A stretch of DNA of 64,000 bases from Amoebophrya sp. A120 (taxonomy: Eukaryota > Sar > Dinophyceae > Syndiniales > Amoebophryaceae), in NCBI GenBank assembly GCA_905178155.1, contig CAJINV010000006.1, positions 3,692,169 to 3,756,168 of the forward strand. Direction: 5' to 3'. The number at the start of each line of letters is the position of its first letter. Position 1 is the first letter of the stretch. A program made the translations under genes and the position numbers. The notes below the pieces were generated by a model. The model was not told where the DNA came from. It saw only the letters and a list, made by a program, of their open reading frames with translations, and did no database searches. This document shows, piece by piece, positions 42,964 to 56,100 of the stretch.

Positions 42964-44490
42964 CTTGTGATAGATTTGTGCCGCTAAAGCGCAAGAAAAA
43001 AGATTAGTACTTCGTTTCCGCTAAGGAGTTTTGGGTTGAGAGAAGAATTGATGTTTCGAAGTCAATTTGCAATCTAAATGTGCGATTTACGAAAGTGAAA
43101 GTGTATCGTCCAGCTTACAAGTTATAATGCGTGACTTCGAGTTGACCTCTCAATTGACGTTTGATGCGTTAAGCGAGCTAGCCATGAGCTGGGGAAGGAC
43201 GCAAAACAACAGCACGCATTTGATGTAGAAACGGGCTTGGTGAGGGGGAGTAAACAACGTTAAAACGTAGTCTCGATAAGGACGAAATCTTAGTGTAGAT
43301 AACCGACTCGGCATCTACGACTCCGTGTGCCTGCAAGGACGAGGAGCTCCCGTAAGTTGAGTTCCAACCAACGCACAGCTCATCTGTCACGCAAAATAAA
43401 AGTCACTTGTGCTTAGTTAGAAAAGAACACCTAGTACATGACTGATTCAACTACGGACAAAACCTCTCATCGGTGAAACATTGCTATAAAGTGCTCTGAA
43501 GTGGATTTGAGTTTTCATTTCCGTCATCGGAAAGCTGCACTCGCTAGGTAGGGCGCGCCGCGACTGTGTCAGGTACGCGAAGTGAAAAAGCCCCTACACA
43601 AAATAGACCTTCCTTTCTATTCTGCTTGTTAGACGGCAGTTTCAACTACTTACAGAACGCAGTGGATCATGCATTGACTCCACCGACCTGCATTGAGCAC
43701 GATCTGTCATCTCCATCAAGACATCTCCTTCTTGGCCGCCATCTTGCAAAATTATAAATATGTCCTTGCAAGAAAACAAAAATAAACGTCCCTCAATTCC
43801 CCTACGGTTTCCGAGATGTAGTTCGGAATGATGAAAACGCAAAGTAGAAAACTGCTATAGAAGTACATCATGAAAGTAATCACCTGTTGCAATGAAAACT
43901 ATCTCGCTCATGAATATCTATATAATCATAGCAGAGCACTGATATCTGATCACTTCTACCAAGAATAATACCACTGGAGTACCAGCACCAAGTGTTTCAT
44001 CGTGATGTAACCGATGCGGAAATGCAGGCAGCTTGAAATTAAAAACGCTTTCTCTTGGAAGTCTGCCAGTTGCCTCTCGTGAAAGCGCAATGATGATGAT
44101 GTTACCCCGTAAAGCGGTTAAGGTGTTGAAGAACTAAAGCGCTCACGCCGTGCTTTCCGGTGCGTCCTGGGAAATACTCGCGCGCAAAATCCCCACTCGT
44201 GTTTTTGCTCTCCCAGCACATCAGCTCATCTCTCGCACTCTGCTCCCCTGAGCAACAAGCTCTGTAATCACAAGAGGCCCGCAAGACACTCGGCCGATGG
44301 GCGGCCGCCAGCAGCTACGCCGCGTGGAAATCATTGGACAACTAAGAGAAGTCGCGTAGCGTACCTACGAGCAATGACTTCTCGCAAGAGTCCGCCGACA
44401 AAAACAATCATTACAGGACTTTAGCTACAAACCGCAGTGGAGTTGACACCACAAGCAGGAGCGTCCTGGACCTGGCGAGAATGAAGATCA
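42964..44490. other. Intergenic region
   Basis: No gene or introner seen. Includes the alpha-tubulin promoter; a CTTTAG followed by the GCACAAAT leader at about 42980 could be the acceptor of a 5' UTR intron, not proven. Confidence 0.45.
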
Positions 44491-44988
44491 TTATAACTTC
44501 GTGCGCGCGCTCTCTGGGCAGGTCAGACCCTCCGCCACAAACTCGCCAACGCAGGCGCCATTGGGGTCAGAGGAGACGCAGCGCGCCATTAGAAATCCGC
44601 CAGCGGCCGGCTTGCACACACACCCTTCAACGGAGCGCACCCGGGCACAGACATGCAAGTTCACATCAAGGCCACCGAAGCGGGGATTGTTCGCGTAGAG
44701 GCCCTCGATCCTGGGACCGCTACGTGGCTGAAACGAAAAGTCAAAAAACCCTTCGTTTTGCGGCAATAGTCCGCGGGAGAGTTCCAACGCACTCACCGTC
44801 TTTTCGCCTTCGTCGTTACGGCCCTCCGGAGCGGAGCCGCGCAGGCTGCCGGCCTTGGAATCCCCGTTCGACAGGGTTTCCACCTCCGTGGTGCCCGCCA
44901 CGCTGGAGGGGTCAATCGCCTTCGACAAGGCGATCGGACCCCCCCCCGCCGCCGCAAACAAGCTGATCTTCTTCATCATCTGCGTCAT
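44491..44988 (-). CDS. Small Cys-containing protein, unknown
   Basis: Intronless frame of 165 codons from ATG 44988 (an in-frame extension upstream reaches 45078). The N-terminus M-M-K-K-I-S-L-F-A-A-A-G-G could be a weak signal peptide. The last 60 residues contain six Cys (V-C-A-R-V, C-V-C-K, A-R-C-V, A-C-V-G, L-T-C-P), suggesting a small disulfide domain. No family recognised; protein-like composition and absence of introners are the only support, so it may be spurious. Confidence 0.45.
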   Translation of the reverse strand: MTQMMKKISLFAAAGGGPIALSKAIDPSSVAGTTEVETLSNGDSKAGSLRGSAPEGRNDEGEKTVSALELSRGLLPQNEGFFDFSFQPRSGPRIEGLYANNPRFGGLDVNLHVCARVRSVEGCVCKPAAGGFLMARCVSSDPNGACVGEFVAEGLTCPESARTKL

Positions 44989-45747
44989 TTTGGAACGCGA
45001 AGGACAATAGGAGTGCGGTACACGAGACAGCTTCCCTGCGGTTTGGAATGGAACAAAAAACTTCAAAAGCACCAACACACAGTTACAATTTTTAAGTCGC
45101 TGGGAAATAGTATCATTGGTTGCTCACGGTTTATAAATTATACCTTCGGCTCGTCTGAACTCCACTCCAACACAAAAAACTCATCTCAATACTCTCGCTG
45201 AGCTACTTCTTTAGTAAGTAGGAATGCAATAAAAACCCGGAGGAAGTCGCCAAGTTACGCTACTTTAGAATTTTCATTTTGTTTCTCAACCTGGCCAATG
45301 CTCTCCTCCAGCTCAGGAATGTCGCTCGTCGTGTCTTCTTGTAGACAAAGATTATCTCGGTCTAATGTGTCCTGAGGAACGACCCGAACACGATCTTATC
45401 GAACAATCTCTACGCAAGAAAGACTCGAAAAATCACGAGCCTCGCACGACCAATAATTGATTGATAAAATCGAAGGCGCGGTGGTGAGACGTCTACAGAC
45501 ACTACCTCCTTGTGGTAGAAGGAGGAGCAGTCTAAAGTTGTCACACTCACATAGCACAAGCAACAATCTAGATGATCTTCATCTTGTCGAATCGACGGTG
45601 GCAAGCGCCAAGCTACATATGATGTTCGCATTCCTTCGGGCTTCCAAATGAGAGTTGTAGATCTACTTGCGTATCACAAGAAATACGAATTGCCATGATG
45701 ATGATGATGATGATGTTACGGCCACCTTTACATTCTTCCGTTCAGAA
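44989..45747. other. Intergenic region
   Basis: No gene or introner recognised. Contains a short GATGAT run near 45697-45715. Confidence 0.45.
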
Positions 45748-48700
45748 TCACAGCTCATCCCCCGGTTGTTCAACATCGTCGTCCCAATCATCATCGAGGT
45801 CCTTCTCCTCCGTGTCCTTCCGCTATGACAGTGCACAGCTCCCCCTCCCCCTCATTTGTATAGCATGAGCGGCAATACAAGCATCACCAAGCGTGCCGGA
45901 TTTGCATGACAGGTTTGCTCTGGAGTGTAGTGCTATTTCGGCTACCAGAACTTGTCATGCAAACAGTGCCAAGAGACAAACGGCGGATTGGGTATTTTGC
46001 ATGACAAATGAGGGGGGGGGAGTTCTGCATTGTCATATCCGCATGACCTGCTTTCGGCTCTTTAAATCCGTGGACAGAAACCGCAACGCCTTGGCCACCG
46101 CCTCGAAGGACTATGAGAGTGCACAACTCGTCCCTCTCCCCCTCATTTGAATTTGAATTTGCAATGCAAAAACTAAAACCCAAATCCAAGGGCTTTCCTG
46201 TGGCACTGTTTGCATGACAGATTCCGGAAGATGAGGCCCGAACAATACTACTACATGGGCGCGTGAATTTGTCATGCGCCACAGGCTCCACGTGTGCTGG
46301 TCCTGGTGTTTGTATTGCTGTCCACGCAATACAAATGAGGAGCAGGGGGAGTTGTGCACTCACTCATAAGGACTCGTTATCCCCCGTTGACGCCAACACG
46401 GCCGCCAGCGATTCTTTCGTCTTGGACACCGTGGCATGCATTGCAAAAGTGTCTGGGTCTGAAAGGATGCAACTTGTGATGCTGCATTAGCATTTGGATT
46501 CTACAAAAATCTGTAATGCATGAACAGCAAAAGAGGCCCAGTTTTTGCCACGACGAGAGGGCATTTCTCATGCGGTATGAGCATCAGAAAGCCCTCGCAG
46601 AATCGCTGATGCTAGGGCATACATCACCGACCTCATGGGTCATGCAAAATCTGCATGACAAACTGCTGCACTCTTCCAGACCCAGACATTTTTGCAATGC
46701 ATACGCGGCAGTCGTCATTTGGTGCAGGTCCTTAAAGAGCTGCCGCAAGGCGCCGTCTTCGGAAAAGACACGCAGACATCCTGTGTAAAAGCCTTCCCAC
46801 CCACACAGAGTTGTAATGCTAAAGGAATTGGCATTTGTAATGCTGTAAACAGGATGAAAAAGCGGCTTTCTCATGCGACTTCCCTTGCTAGCCAGCACTA
46901 CACTATTTCGAAGCTTGTCATGCAGAACTCCCAAAACTTGAGGATTTGTGTTGCCGACTTCCCATCTTGACTATAGTGTGGGGACGTAGTTTTTGCACAC
47001 GATAGCAGGCCCTCCGAGGTTAGTTCCTTCAGGGCCTTGGGAAATTTCGTCTTCCGTTCTTCGTGCAGGATCGCAGTCGCGCAGAACCTCACCGAATTGA
47101 TCAACGGGCCGTTCCGGTCGTGGAAAAAGGCGCGTCCGAAGTAGGTCATCACAAAATCCTTCACCGACCTATGGCGTTCTCAAGCGTTACATTATCAACT
47201 GTTACCCGAATTTGTACTGCGAGAATAGCAAAAATCAAAGGGGGGAGGCTGCACCTGTAGCATTACAAATTCCGCACAGATTTACGCGCTGTTTGGCCCT
47301 TCACAAATTTGTCATGCGAAGCAGCTCCATAGTGTGGATGATCATCATCATGATGAGGGTAGTTCTGCATAACAAATTCATGTAACAGCTAAGAATGTAT
47401 CAGTTGAGAACGCGATACAACCCCGTTATCCCGGTGCTCCACCCGATCAACGACCATCCTGAGTAAAAAGGCCCCCACACCAGACGAATCAAGATAGGAA
47501 TTTTGCAACACAAACCTAGGAGCTCTGGGAGTCACGCATGACAAGTTGCGCTCCGTAGTGTAGTGCAGGTTAGCAAGTGCAACCGCATCACAGCTCCATC
47601 TGCTTATCCTGTTCACAGCATCACAAATTCCAAAACACGATTGGAAAAGTCTACAATGGGTAAGCGCATCACAAATGTGCTCCTTGTCATAGCAAATCTG
47701 CATGACAGCTCTGGGGTGGGGAAGGTTTTCTTCAGGATAGCGACAGCCAGTTGTTCGTGAATTCCCGCACCTTCTCTGCCAGCTCCGGTATCATATGTAA
47801 AAACGTCCCCACCCCATGCTCAAGATGGGGGATCTGCTACACAAATCCACAAGTTTTGGCTGTCGAGCATGACAAGTTCATCTGGCTCGCGTTGTAAAAA
47901 TCCTGTTTAACTAGTGCCACCGCATGTTAAATTGAGTATCTTATCCTGATTCTAGCATGACAAACTCTCAGATAGCATAATTAGAAAATGGCTCTCATGG
48001 GGCTGCGCATGAGAGACAGTTTAGGCTTGCGGATTTGCATGACAACTCTGGAGTGGGGACGTTTTTACAAAGGATATCCGGCTGGTTCAGGTTATCCACT
48101 TCTCGCGCTACGTTGCCAAAATGGGCGATCAACCCGTCCTATCAAGTGCAAATGAGTCTGGGTCTGGGAGACTGCGAGAATTGTCATGCTAGTCTGGCAT
48201 GACACTGGAATATGTGTTGCGTGGCCGCATAGAACTCCTCTTGCTTGTCATGCAAAGAAAACGCAGTTTCTCATGCGGGGTACGCAATTCACAACCACGA
48301 AAAAACTTGTCATGCTTGGCAGCGCATCACTGCCTGCTCGCTATTCCTCTCCTTGCATCACAAGTTTAACATTCCAGACCCAGGGATATTTGCAATCCAT
48401 ACGTCTCGAAATTCGCGCACCCCGTTCAGAATTTCCAGGTAAGATATCAAATGTAAAAATGTCTGGGTCTGGAAGATTGCTAGGTCTGTCATGCATATTT
48501 TGCATGACCTGTGATGTCTGCGATGTATGCCCCAGCATCACAAATTGTTTGCGGGTATGTTGATGCCTATCCCGCATGACAAATGCCCTCTCCGCGGGGC
48601 AAAAACTGGACGCCTTTTGCTGCTCATGCAATACAGATTTTGATTTTTGTAGATTCCAAAAATAGCATTACAAGTTGCATTCTTCCAGACCCAAGCAGTT

Positions 48701-48864
48701 TTGCAATTCATATAAGAAGCATCTTCCTGCACCCCATCATTCTGATCCTGGTCCGCTTCCTTCGCAAGCACCAATCCAACTGGAAAAAATGTGGTTGTCG
48801 TTGCAATCATACAGATTGTGGTCACCCCGACTAGGGCCACACGGCAACCAACGCGCTGCAGCAT
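45748..48864 (-). CDS. Small signal-peptide protein ending in GDEL (putative ER-resident)
   Basis: Ten short exons across nine introners give about 253 residues. ATG 48864: M-L-Q-R-V-G-C-R-V-A-L-V-G-V-T-T then a hydrophobic stretch to V-L-A-K-E-A-D, a good signal peptide. The body is helical (L-E-I-L-N-G-V-R-E-F, D-F-V-M-T-Y-F-G-R-A-F-F, L-R-Q-L-F-K-D-L-H). The C-terminus is acidic, D-D-D-W-D-D-D, and ends P-G-D-E-L at TGA 45748. A terminal xDEL behind a signal peptide fits ER retention as with KDEL/HDEL; GDEL function in this lineage is an inference. Every junction keeps frame. Family not recognised. Confidence 0.75.
45824..46037 (-). repeat. Introner D
   Basis: Ends TATGACAGTGCACAGCTCCC and TGCATTGTCATA; flanking repeat TCCGC. 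Joins Q-V-M-R to K-D-T-E. Confidence 0.88.
46112..46368 (-). repeat. Introner D
   Basis: Ends TATGAGAGTGCACAACTCG and GTTGTGCACTCACTCATA; flanking repeat AGGAC. Joins N-E-S to F-E-A-V. Confidence 0.88.
46435..46703 (-). repeat. Introner B
   Basis: Ends CATGCATTGC (mutated) and TTGCAATGCATA; flanking CGTGG/CGCGG. Joins T-A-A to V-S-K-T. Confidence 0.85.
46777..47004 (-). repeat. Introner C
   Basis: Left end CATCCTGTGTAAAAGCC, right end TTTTTGCACACGATA; flanking GCAGA/GCAGG. Joins E-G-L to R-V-F-S. Confidence 0.82.
47170..47417 (-). repeat. Introner F
   Basis: Ends TATGGCGTTCTCAAGCGTTA and TTGAGAACGCGATA; flanking CGACC/CAACC. Joins I-T-G-L to V-K-D-F. Confidence 0.85.
47455..47739 (-). repeat. 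Introner C
   Basis: Left CATCCTGAGTAAAAAGGCC, right GGTTTTCTTCAGGATA; flanking CGAC. Joins W-L-S to L-I-G-W. Confidence 0.83.
47789..48076 (-). repeat. Introner C
   Basis: Ends TATCATATGTAAAAACGTCC and GACGTTTTTACAAAGGATA; flanking repeat TCCGG. Joins N-Q-P to E-L-A-E. Confidence 0.9.
48140..48401 (-). repeat. Introner B
   Basis: Ends TATCAAGTGCAAATGAGTCT and TATTTGCAATCCATA; flanking CGTCC/CGTCT. Joins F-R-D to G-L-I-A. Confidence 0.83.
48445..48712 (-). repeat. Introner B
   Basis: Ends TATCAAATGTAAAAATGTCT and GTTTTGCAATTCATA; flanking repeat TAAGA. Joins D-A-S-Y to L-E-I-L. Confidence 0.9.
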
Positions 48865-50182
48865 GCTGGTTCTTGTAATTGGCCGAAGATTTTATTTACG
48901 ATGAATCGGGTTCACGTTCAGAACGACAAATAAGGTGATGATAATGAACGGAGTCCTTGCGAGAAGTGATGAAATTTCTCGAGATTTCAGTTGCCCTTCT
49001 AAGAAAGTAGGGGTGTCGTGTAGATTTGCCTAGCGACGAGAGGAAAACAAAACCTCTGTCTGATCAAGCTCCTCGTCCGAAATAAATGATCTCTTTGTGG
49101 GAAATGTGCCTGTGTTATCGTACGAGGTTCTTCGCGTATCTTGATTATAAAGAACTTTTCTTTGTCTGCACCTAGAAGTGGTTCCAATTCCGAACCGAGG
49201 TAGAAAAAGCGGAAATCAAAAATAAACATTGAAGATCACCAATACCATCGTCATCTAGACTCGTTCAGGACACAAGAAAAGTGTATTAAAAGAGCCGTAC
49301 AATTCAACAATCGGTGAAAAAGTTGTGCGTGAAAGTTGGCCTGCTTCTGCGGCGAAGAAGAATGATCACCGATTACTCATCACGATCTTTGTTGCTCAAG
49401 AAAGTACTTCCGCGCCAAAAGCTACCTGTAGCGAGGCTACGGCATCGGCGTCAAGTGTAGTGCCAAAAAAAATAAAAATTTTCGTCATTTCAGAAAAGCA
49501 GAACAAGCCGGCAGCTGGACGTGGTGTGCTCAGGCGAGGAAATTATATTTCTACATGTACTTCCGGAAGACCGGACTACTGGCGAATTTGTTGTTCTTCG
49601 CGCTTCATTCTTGACACTCACTCCCCGGTCGATCTCCATCTACTTGTTTCTCCGCCAGCGCGTAGAACTCCTCTACTTTTTTTTCAAGAAAAATACGTCC
49701 TTGCAGTATGGTTTTCTTTTCGTCCACGGAAAAATCAAAATAAGTAATCAAATTAGATACCTCAAAAAGAAAAAACTAGGATTAAATTGCAAATATTTGA
49801 AAGCAGCAGCTGCGGTCTTCAGTAGAAGTTGCTTAACTTGTTCTGCGATATGAAATTCAGACGAAAGCGGGCGAAGAGGGTCAGAACGGTTTGCACTGCG
49901 CTAAAAATCTTCTGAATCACAGTAAAACAAACGATGTTCCGCGTGTTCCTCTGCGTGCGGGAGATTGATAAATGATGTCGCGAGGGCAAACCAAAATCAG
50001 GATGCTCCTACAACGACAACGTCTGGGCGGGAAACAATCATCAGAGCAAAACCAAAATCGTTTCTCTTTCTGTTGCGATCAACCACCCGCAGAGACAATC
50101 CCAAAGGAACTGCACGTCGTGAAAGACCGCACGACCTGCTTCAGCACACCGGACCACTGCAGATGCAACTTCCGCATCTATA
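48865..50182. other. Intergenic region
   Basis: AT-rich, no introner, no supported gene. Overlapping plus-strand frames at 49325-49853 have low-complexity, non-conserved translations. Confidence 0.45.
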
Positions 50183-53100
50183 TCAACGCGCCAACACCGT
50201 TTCCAGACTCTGACTCGCGAAATGCGCGACATCCGGATCGGAGTCCGATTTTGCCAGGTTTTCCAGCGTATCAAATGTAAAAATGTCTGGGTCTGGAAAC
50301 TTCTGATGCTGTGTGGCGTTACATGAGAAGGCCACAATTGCTGGCTCAGCATGACAAGTTTCTGAGCTTCTAGGTGTTGCCTATTCTGCATGACAAACTA
50401 CGTTTCTGCATGACACAAAAGTGGGGCTCTTTGGTAATGTGCATGACAGATTTAAGAGTCATGCCAGACAAGCATGACAAACTTGCATTCTTCCAGACGC
50501 AGACATTTTTACATTTGATACAGCGTTTCCACGGCCCGCCGCTGCAGAAAATCACTCTCCATTGCTAGCGCTTGGAGTAACTGCGGTAAGGCGCTTGTCC
50601 AAGGAAAGAGATCCTGCGTCAGTGTACTTCTACTTCTCAAGTCAAATCTTGTTTTCATGATTAGCAACACAAATTTAAATCGCATGTCAGAGAAAAGGAA
50701 AACCGATGCGCCATCATATACGTGAAGTTATTCATGTAAACAACTGCCTCTTCTCTAAATGGAGTTTCAGCATGTTGACAGGCGCCTCTATCTTCCATGT
50801 ACTTTTGCAGCACATAGTAGTGAGTTACACTGACACAGCTTTGTTATTATCTTGGATAACTCTAGCGACGTTGAAACGTACGTTCGGAACGGGATCCTCG
50901 GCGAGGGACAGAATTTTGTCGGCGATGCGGAACTGGAATGTAAATGGTGAGCAATTGTTACTACATCCATAAAAAAGGCATCTGTCATGCGGAAACCGCA
51001 TCGGTGTAATTGTTTGTCATGCGATGCACGCATCAAAACCAGTACCTGCACTTCCTCCACGTCTTTCTCGCCGTAATTCGCGGGATCGATCTGAATCATC
51101 TTTGCCATCGCATTATGCATTTTTGCAAATTATGTGTCATCTCAGTCTGGATTTGTTATTGTAGATCCAAACGACGCAGATGCAGAAGATTTGTAATGCT
51201 TGGAGAGGAGTGCACGTCGACCAGGGGGGCACTTTGTCATGTATTAGTGTTGTTTATTGGACCTCCAATAACCTACCACCTCGAAAACCTCCTTGCCATT
51301 TCCTCGTGTCGTATCAAAGAGACCACTCTGGCATGTTCATGTTGCAAGTATCAGCATACAAGTCGCGGCAACAAATGATCAGCTGCATGTTTAATATTCG
51401 TAGTCCAGACCCAGATTTTTCATAATTCACAATTGATACGCTTGTATCGCCGTCACGCGAAGTATGCAACACAAATTTACCACATCAGAGTAGACATCTC
51501 CGCGTACGTACATCAAAGTGTGATCAACAGAGATAATAATTTCATCGAAAACTAACAGCTAGCAATGTCAGAAGAGGCAAGGGCGGCTCTCATGATGCTG
51601 TTCTGTATTTTATAACAACTAACGCACTACGAGAACAAGAGCCCGGTGGTGTGTTGAACAGGCTTGGTCAGCGTGAGCGTCGTGGTGCTAGTGCGGTAAA
51701 TTTCCAGCGTGGATACGAAGCAGGTAGTTTTCGTGCGAGATCAGGTCCTTCTTATGAATCGCAAAAGTAAATCGTACTCGTGCAAATGCATTACAAATTT
51801 CCGCAGCATTTCAGTTCATTATCATTTCATTGAGAAATGAAAATTTCCTCAGCATGAGAAATGAAATTTGTAATGCGGGCTTGCCTGACGAAAAGGATTT
51901 GTAGTGCATGACTGCAATTACTACGAGTGCGATACTTTTGCACAGGATACTTCTCGATCTCCGGCAACACGTTCTCCTTGGTCCAGGTGGTACCCAGAAT
52001 GTTGCCGAGCTTCTTTAGTTATGAATCGCAAAAATATCGTACTACGTATGAATTGCATTACAAATTTCCTTAGCATTACAAGTTTGAATTTGTAATGCGG
52101 ATATGCCTTAACAGAAAGACTTGTAATGCGTAAATGCAATCACTACGAGTACGATACTTTTGCACAGGATATTAGTGAGTCGCAGGCTGCTTCTCGCACG
52201 AGGTAGACCGGGTCGCCCAGCCAGGTCTTTGTGGTACTCGAGGAGGCGGCAGTGTTGGGGTTTGGTGGCATCGTGTTGTTGGACGTTGTCATGCCTTGCT
52301 GGCTCATCATCGTCGTGCTAGTATTCACATCGCCCGATGAAGTGGCTGCTGTTGATCCTGCTTGGGTACTAGCAGCTATCAAACAAAAAAGTGTTAACGT
52401 TAACGGTTTTCACAGATGGCAGCTATGCATTACAAATTGTGCCTTCCATGCATGTTGCGCAATACAAATTTGGGCACCTTTTCTGATGCGTTACTGCATC
52501 ACAAATTCCATTAACGTTAACACTTTTTCTTGTGATAGCAGCTGTTCCTGCCGCAACGGCCTGCGCGCTGTTTTTCAGTGCGTACCAAATGTGCTTATGC
52601 AATGTAAATTTCCCGTACATGTACAAAATGTATGACAAATTTCGCTAACTTGCAGTGTGCAACTTGTCATGCTAGACTAGGACTGAAGGCAAGTGTTTTG
52701 TCATGCAGAGACTGCATTTGTACGTGTTGTACAGGAAATTTACTGTGGGTAATGCTCGGTAAAAACATCCTCCCCCAGCACCTTGGCCAGAATATCCACA
52801 GAAAAAGATCCATCTTCCCCATGATCCGTATTTTGCATCACAAACGCAGACCTTACTGCATGTTTTGCATGAGAAATTGCATGTGGACAGATGTGTCTTT
52901 TTTTGTGGACACAGAACGGGGCAGCACTCCAAGACCGCGAGCCGCACCCGCCACTGCTTGTCGCACGACAGATATCCCACGAAAAAACTGCTTCACTGTG
53001 AACTTGTGATGCAGAGAATGGAGCACAGAACGATTTGTCTTGCTACACCTGCAAGACATTGGATTTTTTAGCGTTTTTTCCCTTGGGAAGCGCGCATGGC

Positions 53101-56100
53101 AAATTTTCTGTGTCATGTGTAACAAACTTGTGATGCAGATCTTGCAAAGCCATCACAGTGAAACAGTTTTTTCGTGGGATAACAGAGCTTGTAGTGCTGG
53201 CAGTAAGGATTCGTTCAGGAGGGACACTCGGATTACCTTGGCCAGGTGCGGGAGATGCTGGATCAGCTGTAGCCGCACATCCGACGACTCGTCGCGAATC
53301 AGCTCCAGGATGATTTTCGTGAGAATGGTGACCGTGACGTGTTTCCCGACGTAGGGAGAGAGTTTTAGCACCGCCTTCGAAAGTTCCTGTCGCACCTGTT
53401 GACTCGGATCCTTGGTCAGTTTCTGCAGGTGCTGTTGGATCAGCGTCGTCAACTGCGACGCTTGGGGAAACTGGTTATCGGAACCACCTGGTATGCAATG
53501 CGCAAACGCATCGCGCGAGCAACTTCTAGATTCGTATAACAACAATTTGAGTTCTGGAGCAACATCATATAATCTCCAAACCGTAGATGAAGGATGTTGT
53601 GTCGCGCAGATGAATCAACCACAGACAGCAAAACAGATCTACTGCCTTCATGCACCGGGTAGCTTTTGCTATTTTTAGTCCGAGCACGACGATGCTTTTG
53701 CACTGCCTACCTGCGGCCAATTCGCTGGTGTCCAGGGAGATGGGAGAAGGTGTGATCTCCCCATTATTCTGCTTATTTGCCGCATCGCTGTCAGCGAGAA
53801 CCTGGTTTTGATTTTTATACTCCCCTTCGTTCCTGACATTTTTTCTTCTGGCGTGGTACTAGCTGTAATAAATGGTCGCCGTTCATTCACAACCGGGGGC
53901 TTGGTGGGTTAGGATTTGGACACAACTACAACTTGGTATGAATCAATAAAACAGAAAGTAGTGGCAAATGAAAATGTAAAAAAAATCTTCATCTTGAACT
54001 ACATTACAACGTATAGTGTGTACCTTCGCGACGCTTGGCAATTTGAAGACGGCCAAGCTCCTGACTTCCGGCTCGTTGTCTGTGAGTAGTTTCTCTAAAA
54101 TCTTGCCGACATAGTCTGTTTATGCATTGCAAGAGTACAACCGCACCACTACGTAGGAATAATTGCACCTCCACAAACTTGAATTTATTTTTACTCAGTG
54201 TAAAAAATACACTCAGGTTTGTCATGCTGATTGGATTCAGCTCGATAAAGGTGCGTAGATTTGTCATGCGTATCTGCAATCCGTACGACTACGAATGCCG
54301 TACGACTACGAATGCCGTACGACTACGAAGGCCTCACGTACCCGCACAAAGGCAGCGGAGTTTGTCTACCAGCCTGCTCCGTCGGCCCTGGGCGAGGAAA
54401 TACGAAAGCAGGGTCGAACAAGTGTGTTCCACGTAAGGAACCGGCTCGACACATGGAGCCGATCATAAAAACACACACACGCCCAACTCGCTTCGGCAGG
54501 CGGGCGCGCGATAGGCCTTGTTCCCTAGCAGCTTCCGTCCTTGCACAGAGCGGGCCACCCGCTTGCCTGGCCTAGAGCACCAACGTGGCGGGTGGCAGGT
54601 GTCTCGGTCGTGGGGGCTCTAGAGCCTGTGGGGCGCCCCCTACCAAACGGCTAGCAGGCTATGCGGATCCCGTATCTGGTAGCGACCCAAGTTGTGCGAT
54701 AGCGGGCTAATAGCAGTTTGTGTCTGCCTTCGCTACAATATGACCAACTCGGCTATGTGTCGTGTGACCTACTTGCAGTAGGTCGCTTTGCGAAGGTACG
54801 TAACATTTTTGAAAGTTTTATTGGATTTAATCGTTGGGCGCGTTATATTTGTCATGCGTATCTGCAATCCGTACGACTACGAATGCCGTGCGGAGCCAGG
54901 AATGGGGCGTAGAAATGCCCTACCATCCTGAACACGAAGTCTCCGATCTGTATTGCACAAAAGCAATGCTGCAATCGAGTTTCTTTTTCGGCGGCGGCTT
55001 CGAATTTCTACGCCATCGCCTTGGCTCCTGCAGGAGGCGGCGTAGAAATTCCATACCGCCATGAGAGGGAAGTCTCCGACCTGTGATGCACAAAGGCAAC
55101 TGTGACTTTGAGACCGGACTGCTTTTCCCGGGGTGGTTTCGAATTGTCCGCCCCGTTGCCGAAGGAACACCCTGCGCCCGGCTGTAGCGCTTCGCGCACT
55201 AAGCCACTATGCGCGCGCCTGATGCGAGGCGAGGCCGAGGGGCGGACACTGTCCGCACTGATGCCGAACACCCTTCCCCCACTACCGCTTTGCGAACTAA
55301 GCCACTGCGCGCGCGCCTGATGTGAGGCGAGGGGCGGACTCTGTCCGCCGCGATGCCGAGCAATGTTCCTCCACTCGCGCCACTAGGGATGCGCACAAGG
55401 CCCCAGCGTGGGGACCCTGTCCCCACGCGTGGACCTTGTTTGTCATGCATATTTTCCATGACCAATGATGTCTGTGATGCATGCCGTAGCATCACAGATT
55501 TTTCATGCGTATCTGCAATTCGTACGACTACGAATGCCGTACCGTACTTTTGCATGTGATACCGCCTCCAGTGCGTTCGAGGCTGTTCGATCCTGTTGGT
55601 CCTCTTCAAGCTGCAGGTCGTTGTCTTTATGCAATACAAATTTCCCGTACATGTACAAGGTGCATCACAAACTTCACCGAACTTGGAATGTAACGCCTGT
55701 CATGCTAAACTAGGATCGGAGCCAAGTTTTGTCATGCAGAAACCGCATTGGTACGTCGTCGTGTACGGGAAATTTACTGTGGATAGTCTTCAATTTCCTT
55801 CAACAAACCTGGGACGAAGAGCTTCAGCAAAATTTCCGGGAGAAAGTCCGCCATCATGTACCGCACTCGCCAGGACTTGTCCCCTATGCATTGCAAATGT
55901 GTCTGGGTCTGGAATGGTGCAACTTGTAATGCGCATTTTTCAACACACAAAAAATCTCTTATGCCTAGACAGCAAAACAGGCTGCTCACTTTGTCACCGG
56001 ATTAGGTATCGAGGCACCTGCTCAAAACCTGTAATGCTGGGCCTTGCATGCCAGACCTCCTTGGTTATGGAAAAACAGCATGACAAAAATCTGCATCCTT

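Noticed and set aside
49325-49853. Overlapping plus-strand ORFs of 110-140 codons
   Set aside because: Low-complexity translations in an AT-rich intergenic stretch; no conserved motif.
54340-54800. tRNA or SINE with Pol III boxes (GGGTCGAAC at about 54411)
   Set aside because: Only a weak B-box-like match, no A box at the right distance and no cloverleaf found by eye.
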